Part shown: positions 36,564-50,781 of the stretch, piece after piece | Layout of the letters: each line of letters starts with the position of its first letter | Numbering within the stretch: position 1 is the stretch's first letter | Assembly (NCBI GenBank): GCA_964007475.1 | Contig: OZ023273.1 | Coordinates: 134,265,308-134,329,307, forward strand | Length of the DNA stretch: 64,000 nucleotides | Reading direction: 5' to 3' | From: Hybos culiciformis | Taxonomy: Eukaryota; Arthropoda; Insecta; Diptera; Hybotidae | Position numbers and translations under genes: made by a program | Notes under the pieces: generated by a model | Seen by the model: the letters and a program-made list of their open reading frames with translations, nothing else | The model's database searches: none | What the model was told of the DNA's origin: nothing

Positions 36564-38989
36564 GCTTTTTGATTAATACATAAAAGTACTATACTGTTTG
36601 TATAGTAGTATATAATAATGTACAGAGAATAAAATCTATGTCAATATATTTGACAATTTCGTTACGTAAAATTACTTTGAGTGCAATTCTAGTTTTTCAC
36701 AAACAGAAAACCATTCTAAAGCTAACTGTTTGAAATCACAGCTGTTTTTGTTGACAAGAATAATAATGAATAAATATATAATCTTTGCGTTAATAGAAAA
36801 GAACTATATTTGATATAATTGTTAAGAAATGAAATCGTCTGAGTAAATTGGGTATTACTTTTTAAGTATAATAAAAAATATTTCCTTTGCAACGAGTAAA
36901 TTTAATTTAAAAAGTTGCAATTTACATTGTAAAATATACTAATGTTTTACCATAACTCAATTTTTTACATAAAGATATTTCCTATTTCGCATCCAGTCCT
37001 CGAAATATGCGTTTCGGGTAAAACGCTGTAACATTATATTGGAATATAAGTAAATTTCAAAATCAGCATCTAAGGTAGCCACCCGTTCAGTAGATCATTT
37101 CGAACTCAATAAATTAATTAAAATTAAAATAAAAGAAATATTTAATTGTTAATTTTTGTAAAAATATGATTAACTTTCCTTTAATTTACTCAAACAAAAC
37201 AACCCTCTGAATTTTTTTTTTTTTGACAAATAAATTCCTAATAAATTTAATGTCATTTTTCAACCGAAATTAAAAAAAAAGTTATCTGTTTAAATATTTT
37301 CCTTTTTTTTTGTTATTATATTGTATTAATTAAGTTTACTCCAGCTGTGAAACGAGATTTTTGTTATTTATAATATTTATGTTGTTTTTTTCCATAATAA
37401 TATTTTAACATTTTTTTACGCGAAATTTTTTTTAATATAATCATATTTTATCACTTTTAGCGCCCTTCAAAATAATAGATTTTTTTTATTAAATATATTT
37501 TTTCTGGTTCAGTTCGTAGTCATAAGACTCGTACAGAATTCAAATGTCTTATGTAGGTTAATCCGATTTTCGTTTAATATTTCTTGTATATATATCTATG
37601 AATGAATTAAAAAAAAGAAAATGTCTTTTTTAGTGCAGCTTAGTTGTAATTGCAATTGTATTGACTATATATAGAAAATGATGTAACGATGAAATATAAG
37701 TTTAATTTTAATTTATATAAAAACTTCGATAATATTAAAATAAAATTATTACAATTTTCCTATACAAAATTATTTTATATTTGACCACTGGTTTTTTGTT
37801 TCTTTCTATAATGTAAGTATATATATACAAATATTTCGATAAAGACTTTTAAATTTTAATACCTAAATAACCACGTATTTCTTGTGAATAATTCCCAAAA
37901 GAACGAGAAGAAAAATATAAATAAAAATATAAGTAAATAAAGATTTTATTCTAGGAAGGGTATTTAAACGATCTCACAGGTGTTTTAAAAGTCATGACAT
38001 GACATTGTAGAAAATGGAATCTTTATTGCTGGCATAAAAATAGCAATGGAGTTTTTTATTTATGTTTTTTTCATGAATTGAAAAAGATTCTTTTTTTCGT
38101 AGCAGGACAAGATTTTTTATTTTTTGATAATGCGTAAGGAATTTTATGTTAAGCTTTTTATTATTTTATATATATTTTCTTCTATATTAACCTTTATTTT
38201 AATCTTAAGAAAAAAAAAAATAGAATTAAGATATTCGTCCCAAAATATATTTTTATTATTATGTTATGGAAATTAATATTTTAATAATAACTATCTTAGA
38301 AAAAAAATTTAGCCAGATTTTACTTAAAAAAAAGATTTTAACATTTTAATTTTTTTTAGTTATATTATTTTTTAAGAAAAATTTATTCTGTTAAGTTTAA
38401 TTTTTTTTCCTTAAATTAGGGTATTGCTATGTTGACAATTTTAATAAGTTATAATCAAAATTGTGATATTATCCATTGTTTAATAAAATAAATTGCAATA
38501 GCACTGAAATAATAAAATAAAACTCAATTTTATATTCTTCTTCGTAGTCCTTTATTATACAAAAATTTTATTTACTTTTATAACAAAAATCCAAAAAAAA
38601 TTCCTTTTTTTTTGGCAACAGCCAACCCTACCATAGAAGAAAAAATTATAACGATCTTTTCAGTATTAATACGAATTAATTGAATTTTATTTACGACACA
38701 TCAATATGTATTATTGATTTATGAATTTATATGTTGACATTTTTGTCATCACTGTTCAACATCAATTTTTTCTAGTAGATATCAACAAGTTTGGCCTTTC
38801 AATTTCACTTTCAAAAAATTTAAACAAAAAAACCTTAATTTTTTAGTTTCAATATTTAAATTAAACAAAAATCTATCTATGTACGATATATGTAGTTTAT
38901 TTAAAAAAAAATAAAAAAATAGGCAACATTGCTCAGAAATAATTTTTTAATTTTGTTTTAAACTTTAAAAAGGATGGAGAATGTTTAGA

Positions 38990-39112
38990 AAACTTGTCGT
39001 CTTAAATTACAAACTCTGCTGAAGTTACAAATTAACGACACAAATCAGTGCCAGATTGGAATGAAACCCACGACCAAATGTCGGATAAGGGCAATTCCAC
39101 TCCGCGTATAAC
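38990..39112 (-). mobile_element. tRNA-derived SINE, second copy
   Basis: On the minus strand it reads 'ggagtggaattgcccttatc', then 'tttggtcgtgggtttcattc', then 'gatttgtgtc', matching the order and spacing of the SINE at 10107. Box B is mutated (gggtttcattcc). The tail beyond 'atttgtgtc' diverges, so limits are approximate. Confidence 0.7.
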
Positions 39113-41479
39113 ACCAAAAATAACAAAATAACCTATTTGTGAGAATACTGAACAAATTTTTGAAGGCAGAGTTGAATTTTCCTATTTAACAATATGGGTT
39201 AAAATTTTCCGATTAAAATTGTTATGTTTTTTTTTAAATTCTTTTCATTGAAAAGATTTAACAATATTTCAAATAGATAAAATTGAAATTGCATGAGTAA
39301 AGTAATTTCTTTTAAAAAAAATGTTTAGATAAATTTTTTTGTTTTGATCCTTTACCAAAAATTTGCAGGATATAGGTACATATGTGTATATGATGAATTC
39401 AATAAAATTTATAAAGAAACAAGAAAACAATTGTATAACCTAAAAGTAGATGAAAATCTTTCAAATTGCATTTAAATTAAATTTTTTTTAATTGTAAAAG
39501 TATTTTTCCTTTTATTCTTCGAAAAAATAAAATTACTATGATAACGATAATATTTCGTTCAAACTCACTAATGTTCATTTAATTTGTTCACTACCCTCCT
39601 AAGTAATTTAGTTTTACGAATTATCAACATTTTTCTTCCTAATTCTAACGAATAGGTATTTCAAGCCAAAATTTCTTTTAATTACACTGAGCACACATTC
39701 AAGCTTTAATTGTTATTCTGAAACTTTTTGTTTATGGCCTACCTATTTTGTTAATATTTTGAATTTTTAATGTATCTTCTTATTTATATTTTTGCAAATA
39801 TTTTCGGGTTTAAAGACTTTCATAATAAGCCAACAAAATGGAATTTCGCCAACATTTCAACCCTTTTAATCGAAACTTTATACCAAAATTAAAATATAGT
39901 GTTCTTAGTTGTTTACCAAAAATCAAAAAAAAACATTTTAGTATATACTCACTTTGTTAGGGAAATAAATTTATATTGACTAATTAGTTATTGGTCATTA
40001 GTTGCCTACATAAATTCGTTGGGACAAGTATGGGATAGTAATTTAAATTTTTAATTTTCTTATTATAAATAATTTATTTTTTATTTCTAATTAAAAATTA
40101 CTACATCTCAATTAAAAAACAAAATGAATAATAATTTTTTTATTTATTTAGGGAACAACAAAATAATAATAATTTAATTTTTTCCTTAATATTAACAAAT
40201 TGCCATTAATATGCGTAGGTTTTTTTCTTATTATCCTTTTATATACAAAATTTTATGTCGTAAATTAAGATAAATAATGTAAATTAGTAAAAACAAAAAT
40301 ATAATATCTACTATATGTATTGTAGAATGAATTCAAAATTCTTATTAAAAATAAAAATTTAATAAATTTTAATAATAAAGGTAATAAAATGTTTATATTC
40401 TTTTAACAACCAATAAAATATATTTCACCAATTAGAAAAATGAATTATATATCCATAAAATATTAAAATTAATTTATGCCAAAGAATCGTTTTGAAAATT
40501 ATAAATTTCAATTTAATAAAAAAATGAAATATGTAGTATGAATGTAGTGCTCCTATTTATATATTCTTATTTAGTAGTTTATGAATCATATTTGACAGAC
40601 TATAAAAAATAACGAAAAAAAATCTATTTATGTTATCAGAATGAGTGATGATGATCGTCTCAATTTCTAAAAAGAAACCTATTAATATTCTTTATCATAA
40701 CATAGATCCAAAATATATATTGCGCTGTTTTTATTTTGTTAAAATTTCCATCAAGGTAAATAAATTGCTTACTAGAAGGCAAAAGTATACAAATTCAATT
40801 CCAAATTTGAATTAAGTTTAACTGCTCTATAGTGTTTTACAATTTTGTTTTTTATTTTTATATTCTCCATATATTATAAAAAAAAACTATTCTTTTAATT
40901 ATGCACGAGTTTTACATTACATTATATGGTTATTTTCCAAACTTTGTGAGAAAATAATATCAGGATTATTTTTCATTTTTTAATGAAGTTAAATTTTCTA
41001 TTAAGTTCAAGAGTGTATTTGATATCAGGAATTTATTTTATTTAATTAAAATAAAAAAAAAAACTATATAGTTAGAGTTGAGCGTTCTTTAAAATTATAC
41101 GAATCCTATCTATAAATTTAAGCATCGTATATTACCAAATTATTGTTATCTTGCAGAACGTGTATTTTTATAACTAATTTTACTTATTTTTATAACTAAA
41201 TAAAATCTTACTTATCTATATTATAGTAATTAAATTATACTATAATTATTATATCCAGTATCCAGGTATTTTAATTTTGACCAATACACATTATGTAACT
41301 ATACATAGTACATATCTGAATTACACTATTAGAAAATTGCAATATTAAATTTTTTATTTCAACTCTTCCTTTATTACAAATATGGATTTTCTGGGATTAT
41401 TACCATTCACATGTACGGTAAAATTTTTATCCTCGAAAAAATTATTTTTTATTTATAAACGAGAAAAAATTTTAAAATA

Positions 41480-41915
41480 ACAAAATAAAAATTTTATTGG
41501 ATTATTTCATTATTTTGAAAAAAAAAAAAACTTGTTTAATCATAGAATTTTTTTAAAAAAAAATGAATTCTTTTTTTTTGGTCCGTGATTGAAAAAAAAA
41601 TTTATGAGGTTGAAAAATTTCTGAACAAAAAAATTTCACACATTTAACAGAAACAAAACAATAATAATGTATTTCAATTTTATTACAACCAAAAAATTAA
41701 TATTCAATTAAAATTAAGGACATTAAAATCTGTTGTTGATTGAAACTAAAATTATAATAACATTTTCTACAAATATAGTCTAGTATTTTTATATTTTTAA
41801 TTGATAATAAGTAGAAACACAAATTGTTTCATCTCAATATTTTGTAATAAAATTGTGAAGAAGTCTGTTTAATGTCTTTTGATTCAAATATAATAATTCA
41901 CAGAAATTTACATAT
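41480..41915 (+). repeat. Dispersed repeat, copy 2 (inverted partner at 200-615)
   Basis: The plus strand matches the minus strand of 200-615, from 'aaaattttattggattattt' at the left to 'attcacagaaatttacatat' at the right, with indels. No coding capacity. Confidence 0.6.
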
Positions 41916-42805
41916 ATGTATATCTACCATTAACTTTACATTATCACTAGAATTTTATTTAAATCCGATTTAATTACCGTGTGTTTTTTCTCTGATTCTT
42001 AGATTTCTAGAATTTTTTTAGTACAGGTAAGCTTCATTTTCATAAAACTTCACAACACTCAGTAATTTTTTATGTATACTTGAACAGTTGAAAAGTATAA
42101 CAAGTATGAATATGAAAAGATTATCTTTTATATTAATCGTTGACAGTTCAATGTAAAAAAAATTTACTACATAAAGCCAATAAAAAATGAACAAAAATGG
42201 TGATAACTTCGATTCAAAACAATTTTTTTTTTTAATCAAAAAACTGTCAAATGTCAGTGTCATTCTAATTGCATTGAAAAAATATAGATTCAATTTTATT
42301 TTTTTCTCAAACTATATTGCAAAATGTGAAGAAAAAAAAGAATAGTTTCAACATTGACTTTGTTAAGGATTATATTTGATATGGTGCATAAAGATTTTGA
42401 TTACGATATTAATTTCTTTTTAGTGTAGATAATTAATACAATTTTTGTGGTGCTTGATATTAATAAAACCGTATTGAAGCGAAATTTTTTCTAATTTTTG
42501 AACATAAATTTAGAAAATGTACAATTCGAAAATGAAAATATAGGGGATTATTAGTTTAATCGTAAAATTTTGCAGTAATTACATTAGACAAAGGTACATT
42601 AATGAAAATTTCATGTAATAAATATGAATGTATAATTTTTGAGGTTAGTAAGTGAGTTAATGAAAATTTTTTGTGAACATACCACTTGATTTTATCCAAT
42701 TTAAAATAGAATTCACAAAAAACCCAATTTTAGATTCGAATCAAATCAGTAAAGACTTTTACGGCAAAAAATATGTTACAAATACATTAAAAATCTGTAC
42801 ATTTC

Positions 42806-43478
42806 ATATCGACCCATCCAAGGTAGATGTTGATAAGTCGAAAATCATAGTTTTGAGAAAAACGCAATTTAGTTCAAAATATGAATAAACAGGATGTTTA
42901 TGTTTCGATTTCAACGAAACTCACGGCATATGATAAAGAGCTTGAGCATGTTTAGGAGACAATTTCTTGACTCTTTATTCAAACTAAAAAGTACTGTTTT
43001 CTACAAAAACAGCTTAATTCACTGTTTTCATTAATACAGATTGGTATGTCGAGTTGTAAACATAATGAAGTAATTCCCGCCTTTTTTGCTGTCACACTCC
43101 ATGTAAAATGTTGCCAACTTAATTTATAACCGATTGGATTATTTTTTGTCCAAGTAAAAAGTTTATAAAACTGTTAACAACTCACCGAAAGTTTTTGTAA
43201 TATGTTGACAACTCTAGATACAACCGAAAGAATTAAAAAAAAGTTCGTGCATTAAATTGATAACTGCTTTTATCAATTTTATCCAGGTAGATTTCAGAGT
43301 TAAACTAACAATGCATTACGTTGTTTTTGAACTTATCTCAGCAATAGTTTTGGTTATAAAAAAACCGGTTTTTGATTCAGATAGGAAAATTTATTAGCTT
43401 AGGTATTACAACACTCCCGTAATAAGTTGACAAGTCGACTTATCAACATCTTCCTTGGATCCTTGGATGGGTCGATAT
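42806..43478. mobile_element. TIR element of about 670 bp
   Basis: The left arm 42806-42841 (atatcgacccatccaagg..., agatgttgataagtcga) is the inverse of 43435-43478. The right arm carries a 9-base internal duplication (ggatccaag). The interior is slightly less AT-rich than the surroundings but has no long open frame. The target duplication was not identified. Confidence 0.65.
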
Positions 43479-46400
43479 AAATCTTTCTTTAACACTTTAA
43501 CTGAAATCCGCCTGCATACAAATTTCATTATCAAAACTTGAAGATGATTGAATATACATTTGCCTAATAAAAACAACATTTTATGAGATATAATTTAAAA
43601 CATGTATTCCGCAGCATATACCTAATGTATAAAATAATATTTTTTTACGAAAACTTTTTGAATGCTTTTAACGAACAATAAAACAGTTTATGAAATTGCA
43701 GATTCAAATTAAAGTTTTGTTAAATTTTTATAAAAAAAATACATTTTTATTCTTTTTTGTACTCGAATTTAACTCTTTTTTGTATATTTGTGAAAAAAGT
43801 GTAAAAGTATAATATAGTTTAAAAAAATGCCACAGCATTAAATATTAATAAAAAACATTTTACACCAACAAAATTAAAATTCATATTGTTCAACAGCATC
43901 GCTCTCAAATTATTAAATACAGTGCAGGGAGCTTAAAATAGGATTTTGTATCATTTTTAATTTTTTTTTTTACTGGATTTTAAGTAAACTAAACCAATGT
44001 CTGTCTATACAGACACAATTCATTGTCTCATATAACCGAAGTAAAATCACTTAACAAAGGAAATTATATGCATAAATTCCTAAAAAAAAGAGGAAAATAT
44101 TCATTTTTTCATTTAAAATTCTACATCAAAATATCAAAGGCAAAAATAACACTTTTTTAGCACTATCTCATGTATAATGGCGTATTCTTTTACTATACGT
44201 CACACATATCACATACAATACTCCATAATTCTTCTTATACGGTTAAGATTAAAAACAAACAAATATATTGAAATCTCGTAGATTGAATAAATTGTTTTTA
44301 GAATGAACATATTTTGGAATTCAATAAAAAAAACTAGGTTTTGAATGCATAATTTTTTGGAAACTTAAACGAAAAATTAAAAAAAAAAACATTTTTCCTT
44401 GTATATTTAACTAAAACATTTTTTATTTCTTTAATTTCTCTCTAGATATTTTAATGAAAAAGGTGTCGGTGACAAAAACATAAAAAAAAAGTTCAACTTG
44501 TCTCATAAAAATTATTTTCATTTTTAAACAGTTATTATTCCCAGTTTAGTTATGAGTTCAAAAATTAAATACAAACTTATACGCGTATACATGTATATAA
44601 TATATTAAAGTTTACGTAAATTTCATGATAAAAAAAAGTTTTATTATCAAAAGTTGCAAAGTTTAAAAAAATAAATAAAAAAAGCTGTCAAAGAACTACA
44701 TTATTCAGTTCATAAACGAGTCCATAAAATTCTTTATTATATATAGAAAATTTAAGAATTATAACTTTTAAAGCTTAATATTGCAAGTTTAGAATTAAAA
44801 AATAATTTATAATTTTCTATTATAAGAAATATTTTATTGTTGATGGAAAGTACAATATTTTGAAATAAGTAATACACGACAGGTACAAATACATCAAACT
44901 CTATATTTAAAATCAAAAAATCAAATTCTATATTTAAATTCAAATTTTAAGTTTGACTCGATTTCGGGCATTGATTTTCTAAATGACAATCCAATCTTTC
45001 AATGTTGACTTAGATATTGAAACTGATAAAAATAAAGCCAATGTTGAAGAAATAAAGCCAATGTTTGTATGAACAACAAAATAACTTTTGCTAACTTTTC
45101 GACTAAAAATTTTAAATAATAAAAATAATTATATACCTACCTACAGGAAAATTATAAAAGAAATTATACTAAACTACAGTATAATTTGACAAACCTGCTT
45201 CTAACGAAATTATTCTATAATTAGATAAAATCAGTTCTTGAACGTTACACTCGCTTAACATCATAATTTTCTATTTTAATTTTATCCTTTTCACGTAATT
45301 AAAACGAAAATTATATATTATTGTTTTCGTAAAGAAAATTTTATGAGTGTGTCATGCATTTCATACATGTACGCTTGATTTGAATTTTCTTTAATTACAA
45401 AATTTTACATTATTATTATAAAGTAAAACATCAATTAGGTCCCAGATGTTTTTATAAACGTTAAACAAAAATTTTTATATGTTAAAAAAAACCTTCAAAA
45501 CATTATTTTTTTTATTTACATAATTTTTTTTAGAATTAAATCGTGAACTTTCGAAAGAATTTCTTAAAAACAAAAAATTAATTAAACAAAAGAAATTACA
45601 TAATACGAATTATAATAACTTTTTTCGAGGTTTTAACAATAAGGTTAAATTTCATATCAAAATCACATTGAAAATAAATGTTAAAATTCTGTTCATAAAA
45701 TTTTAAAAATGTAATCGAAAGAGGTTAGGTTTTTTATATTTATTTTTAATTTTTTTTGAAGATGATATACCTTTATCTTCTTCTTAATATATAATGAAAA
45801 TGGATCACTGATTCTCTGTCCATGTTTCGGTCAGTCTTTAACACTCCTAACTTATTTGAGACACAACAAAACTTCTTCCGATTTCACAGAGAGAATCAAT
45901 CAGATAAAAGATAATTCGAATTTGTAAAACTTCAAATTAGCAAATCTTAAAAATTAGCGAAAATGTCAATTTTTTGTTTAAGTAACATAAAAATACGAAC
46001 ATTGATTGAATTCAACGATGGTTTTTTTCTATAATAACTCATCAATATATACTTGTGTAAAATAAAACATTAATTCTGTTTTAAAATTATTATATTTTTT
46101 TTATAAATCCTCACAAATTAATGTGTTCCATATAAATCAATAATAATTTTACCTTTACTCACTGTTAATTAATGTAATTTATAAAGTGTTGGCATTAATC
46201 TTCCTAGGGCTTAATATTTATTTAATAAAATATGAATTTATTAATGTTAATTTCATAAGAATTTTACATTAAATCATCTTTCTCAATTTCACGTAAAAAA
46301 ATGATTAAATAATATATATAGAAAATAAATAAATATATATCAATACATATTACGTTATTTAATTTAAGTATCATAAATATGTTATTTACAATTTACAATT

Positions 46401-48252
46401 TATCATTAAAAAAGTAAATATTTTATTTATTAATAATAAAATTGAATAAAAAAAAAAAATTATTAATATTTATTTAATAATTTATTAATATTTTTAATGG
46501 TAATTCCGAAAAAAAAAATAAATATTCACTATACTATATAAATTAATAAAACATTAATAAATTCCGAATTCGATTCGAATGTGATAATTTTTCAATTGAA
46601 CATAAAAAAAATTTGTAAAAAGTGATGGAATATATTTTTAATGCGATTTAAGTGAGTCTCATTGTCCTCAATTTTTAAAATGAACTTATTTGCAATGAAA
46701 AAAATTAAGTTACACAATGGAACTTATACACTGGGTTTTGAAGTTCATTGGAGCTAAATTCATTGAGATCTAGTTCAAGGAGCCTATACATTAAAACATT
46801 TTCGTGAGCGGTCTATTTGTTTGAATGTATTTCTTTGACTGAATTTCTTATAGAAATTTATGAATTTTTATTAAATATTAAATATTTTTAACAAAACTAA
46901 CATTGTTTTCCTTTAAAAACATCCGAAAAATAGAAATCATGTTTACATTTATTTCTTGTATTTGCATTGTATTGTACACATTGCATTATATATATAAACA
47001 GCAAAATAAAAGCGAACATGTTCTTATTTAACTTTTTGTTTTATCTAGTCTATAGTTAGACATCAATTGAATCAAAGAAATAAGCTTACTAAACTTATCA
47101 CATAATGTACCTTTGAAGCGCAACCGAAAAGTATATTTTTCTGTGAGTATATATAAATTTTACACATCTCTATTATTGATTGCCCAAAACCTTTATCTAC
47201 AAAAAAATTACATAAAAACAATTAGTGGAAACTAATCTGATCATATTAAAAAAAAAATTTAATTAAAAAATATCTTTGAAAAAAAAACAAACCGAATTTC
47301 TAAATACCTTTTAAACATCGAAAAAGTTTATATTTATTTTTTTAATTAAAATTACAAAAATTTACATCGGACGAAAAAGATTATGTAAATTTTAAAATAT
47401 AAATCTGTACATGTATAATGATAAAATTTAAAATGATAATAACACGAAATATTTGCATAAATTAAAATCTTTTAGAACCAAAAATAAAAAACATATTTCC
47501 AAAATAATAATAATTATATTACTTGTAGAAACGAACGTAACTAGCTTGGAAACTTCACCTTCATTATATTTAAGTCGAAGTACACATTTTACTCCCATTT
47601 AGGTTATTTAACTTTTTTATCCCACAGTTTATTAGAACCGGCAAACTGATTCTAATAAACTGGTTGTTTTTTATTTTAAACTTATATTAAAAACTAATAA
47701 ATTGGTCCTTTGTGTCTGTTTTCAAATCTACAAACTATGTATGCCTATATATACTTAATTCATCATTTATTTTGTTCAATTAATTATTATTATTCGATTG
47801 AAAATTTTTATCGCATAAAGATTTAAAAAACATTAACACTTTCATCTTTTGATGTTGTTTTTTCAAAATATGTAAAATTTCTCATTTATTTCGTTGCCTA
47901 GTATTTTTAAATTATTTTTTCAACTTTTTTTTAACTCCCAGCCAACCATATCTGACTTTCATCAGTTGAAAAGATATTTCTTGTACATAGATCTTCATTT
48001 TACAAAATTCATTTAATTGAATTAATTTTAAAATTTAAGATTAATTAAAAAAGGTAAAAGTTTGTAGTAGAAAGTTAAAAGGACACTGTGTTAATTAAGT
48101 TCAAGCTTAAGCAATTTTTCTTTTCATTAATTTTATATATAATTCGTAACAGCATGTATATACATTTCATAAAAGAGAAATTTTTTGTTTCTTCACCCAA
48201 TTTCAAATTATCACGTCCTTTTTTAAGTGAAACGTGATAACAGTGAAAATTA
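43479..48252. other. Non-coding region
   Basis: AT-rich. The only structure noted is a hairpin at 47624-47662. No gene that I can support. Confidence 0.5.
47624..47662. repeat. Hairpin with perfect 13-bp arms
   Basis: 'cagtttattagaa' and 'ttctaataaactg' flank a 13-base loop (ccggcaaactgat). Confidence 0.7.
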
Positions 48253-48788
48253 TTAAGAGCCCTCAATGTGAAAAATTGCAAAAAATTGGTCTTAGTTTGG
48301 CTTTGATTGTAGAGTTACTACAATCTAGACTAAAGTGATTTTTTGATATGTTACAGAGTATATAACTGGCTCCAGGGTAGGCAAGGCGGATTTTTTAAAT
48401 TTTGAGTTTTTTGGCCCAAATGAGCCTTTAAAAAACTTGAACATATTTGCTTGGATTCTGAAGTAAAGGAAAAAGATAATAAAAAATCTCAAACGCAGAA
48501 ATAAAGCTAAAATACCACTCTCCAGGGCTGGTGACGTGAAATTTTGAATTTCTTTAATTTCCTAAACAATTTTTAATTAATTTCATTTATTTCCAAGAAT
48601 TTTTTTATTTTTTTGATAAATTACAGTTTCTGCACGGAAATAAAATTCAAATATAGTTTTGTGATTTTCTGGTAGAGGTATTTTTCGTACAATTTTTGTC
48701 GCATTTTTCACGGCCGTTTATTTTCTGTAAAATAAAACAAAAAAAACTGCAAAAATAGAAAACAGAATTTCACATGGAGGGCTCTTAA
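48253..48788. mobile_element. 536-bp MITE with TTAA-bordered 21-bp TIRs
   Basis: The left tip 'ttaagagccctcaatgtgaa' and the right tip are inverted copies with one mismatch. TTAA at each border could be the target duplication. It lies about 365 bases upstream of the CISD2 start, so it may overlap the promoter. No open frame. Confidence 0.8.
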
Positions 48789-49152
48789 AATTGCATTGCT
48801 AGTGCTGCAGATAATAGGTTTCAAATTTATTTTATATTATAGTAAATAGATTGTTGTAATATCTTTTTACATTAGAAAACTGGGAATTGTGTGCGAGAAA
48901 GAGTATTATTATGGTCAATAGTAAAAAACAAAAATCTGAAAACAAAGTGTTTAAGACAATTTTGTGATTAACTTTAAAGGAAAAGACTTAATGTTAATTG
49001 TTAATAATATTGCAAAAAAAACTTCTTCCAAAAAAATTTTCCCATCTCTTTTTGATTCATATAAAAAGTTTCGTGACGACTGTTTTCATTGACTTTTCAG
49101 CAATTCAATCACGAATGTAAATAAAAAATTTAAATTATTTTGATAAATAAAA

Positions 49153-49539
49153 ATGAAATTAATTAAATCAACAACTTCTAATTATTTTTCGAATTTACCA
49201 ATTTCCGATACCTTTGGAGGATGTTTGAAACTTGGAATTAAAGACTGGTCATCATTGGTTTCAATATGTTCTATAATCGGTGGTGTAATCTACATGAACC
49301 ATTCGGTATGCTGTACAAAAGCAAGTTCTCAAAGCGGCAGACACAACAATAAAATTCGTCTGAATGAGGCTAAAGTGGTTGATATGATAGATATGGAAAC
49401 AATTGTGGATAAAGCAGTGTTTTGTCGTTGTTGGCAAACAAAAAACTGGCCTTATTGTGATGGATCACATGGTGAACATAACAAAACTACTGGTGATAAT
49501 ATTGGTCCAATTATAATAGTTAAAACAACGAAAGTTTAA
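49153..49539 (+). CDS. CISD2: CDGSH iron-sulfur protein, CISD2-like
   Basis: 128 residues from an ATG following a stop-rich AT leader; length matches insect CISD2 (about 130). Residues 34-50 form the membrane anchor. The conserved segment VVDMIDMETIVDKAVFCRCW leads into the CDGSH motif, C91-x-C93-...-C102-DGSH106. These three Cys and one His bind a [2Fe-2S] cluster. GEHNKTTGDN(I)GP after the motif is typical of the family. The known role is a homodimeric outer mitochondrial/ER membrane protein in redox, calcium and iron handling. The N-terminal STTSNYFSNLPISDTFGG, with SNLP and the acidic patch, fits CISD2 rather than CISD1. The coding region is a single exon; an intron could lie in the 5' UTR (tttcag before 49100). 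AATAAA follows at 49621. Confidence 0.93.
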   Translation: MKLIKSTTSNYFSNLPISDTFGGCLKLGIKDWSSLVSICSIIGGVIYMNHSVCCTKASSQSGRHNNKIRLNEAKVVDMIDMETIVDKAVFCRCWQTKNWPYCDGSHGEHNKTTGDNIGPIIIVKTTKV

Positions 49540-49620
49540 TTCTGTTTCACTGTTAGAACATAAGTTATAAAAAAAAAGTTAAAAGTTAATAACTTTCAAG
49601 AAGTTTTGTATATTAAAACA

Positions 49621-49626
49621 AATAAA
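49621..49626 (+). terminator. Poly(A) signal for the CISD2-like gene
   Basis: AATAAA 82 bases after the stop codon, in an otherwise unremarkable 3' UTR. Confidence 0.55.
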
Positions 49627-50781
49627 TTGTCCCTTCAAAAAGCCAAGTTTATCTACAAGTTTCTACACAATTTCTAACTTTTCTTTCAAAAAACATAGTG
49701 ACATCCATTCGTATGATAGTATGTACATTAAAAATTAAAAAGTAATTTAGAGATGGATAAAACTTAGAATATTTTTTATCGTAACGAGTTGGTTCCTTCT
49801 CCTAAAAGAGCTTACAATAACCTTAAAAAACATAACATAATGATTTAAGCTTTTTGTTTTAAACTTGTGTTTAAGCTTTTTAATCTAGAATCAATTTTTT
49901 TTTTTTTTTTTTTTATTGTAAACTAATTAAATTATTTAAAAAAAAAAAATCGTTTAAAATGTTTTTGTACTAAATTGAAAAATAATAATTCAAACGTATA
50001 TTTCTTCTGTTTTTAAATTATTAATGAATTAATTATATGCAGAAAAATATAAATTCACCTGCATGTGATGGAAGAGTTATCTTTTTTATTCCACAAAACT
50101 TCCGCAATAATATTTATATAAAGAAAAATTGAATTATTTTATTTAAAAAAAAATAAAATAATATGCAAAAGGAAAATTTAATTAACTAATTATTTGAACA
50201 TTCAAAATTAAAATTTTCCCCTGAGGTAATGCGTGGTAAGCTTAAAATTGTATTTTTTGTTTCAATTTTTTTTTGAAACTTTAATGTAATGAATTTTGAT
50301 TCTGTTTCTAAAGGACCGTTAATCTTGAAATTACAGAAGATATTTTCCATATATTATAAAGTACTTACTCTCATTAGATTCATTTTGTTTCATTTCTATC
50401 AAATAAACGAGAAATTGATATTATATTTATTATTTTCTGAATTTATAAATTTGAATACCTTTGTAACAATTAACCTTTAAGATCGAAACATTCATTATTT
50501 TTTACATAGCATAAATACATCTTTTTGTTTTTATTTCTCATTTAAAGAGTAAAAAAAAAAAACTAAAATTTGGGATCTTAAATCATAACAAATGTATATT
50601 GTATTATGTTGATTTAAAAAGATATTACAAGATTTTGGTCATTTCAAAAAAAGGAACGGTAACATATTTTATTTGAATAATTAAAATTAATTATTAAATT
50701 TGGTACAAATGTTGTGGTTATTAATTCATAATTGGAAATATTTATATTTTGAATTTAATTTTTTTTTGGATTTTTTGTTTT
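49627..50781. other. Non-coding spacer
   Basis: AT-rich with long T and A runs (around 49895-49950). No feature that I can support. Confidence 0.5.

Larger units (their letters stand above)
31739..42805. other. Long non-coding region
   Basis: No gene that I can support. Contains a hairpin near 32115-32168 ('accataaaaaaatggt'), a short dispersed word at 34001-34041, a lone hAT end at 35123, a palindromic MITE at 36274, a SINE copy near 39050 and the dispersed repeat at 41480-41915. The rest is AT-rich. Confidence 0.5.

Noticed and set aside
37785..37800. Possible right end of the hAT fragment at 35123
   Set aside because: Only 'accactgg' matches; the orientation and following bases do not fit a hAT terminal repeat.
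42673..42888. 71-codon frame with fairly balanced codons
   Set aside because: Overlaps the left arm of the TIR element at 42806 and matches no family that I know.
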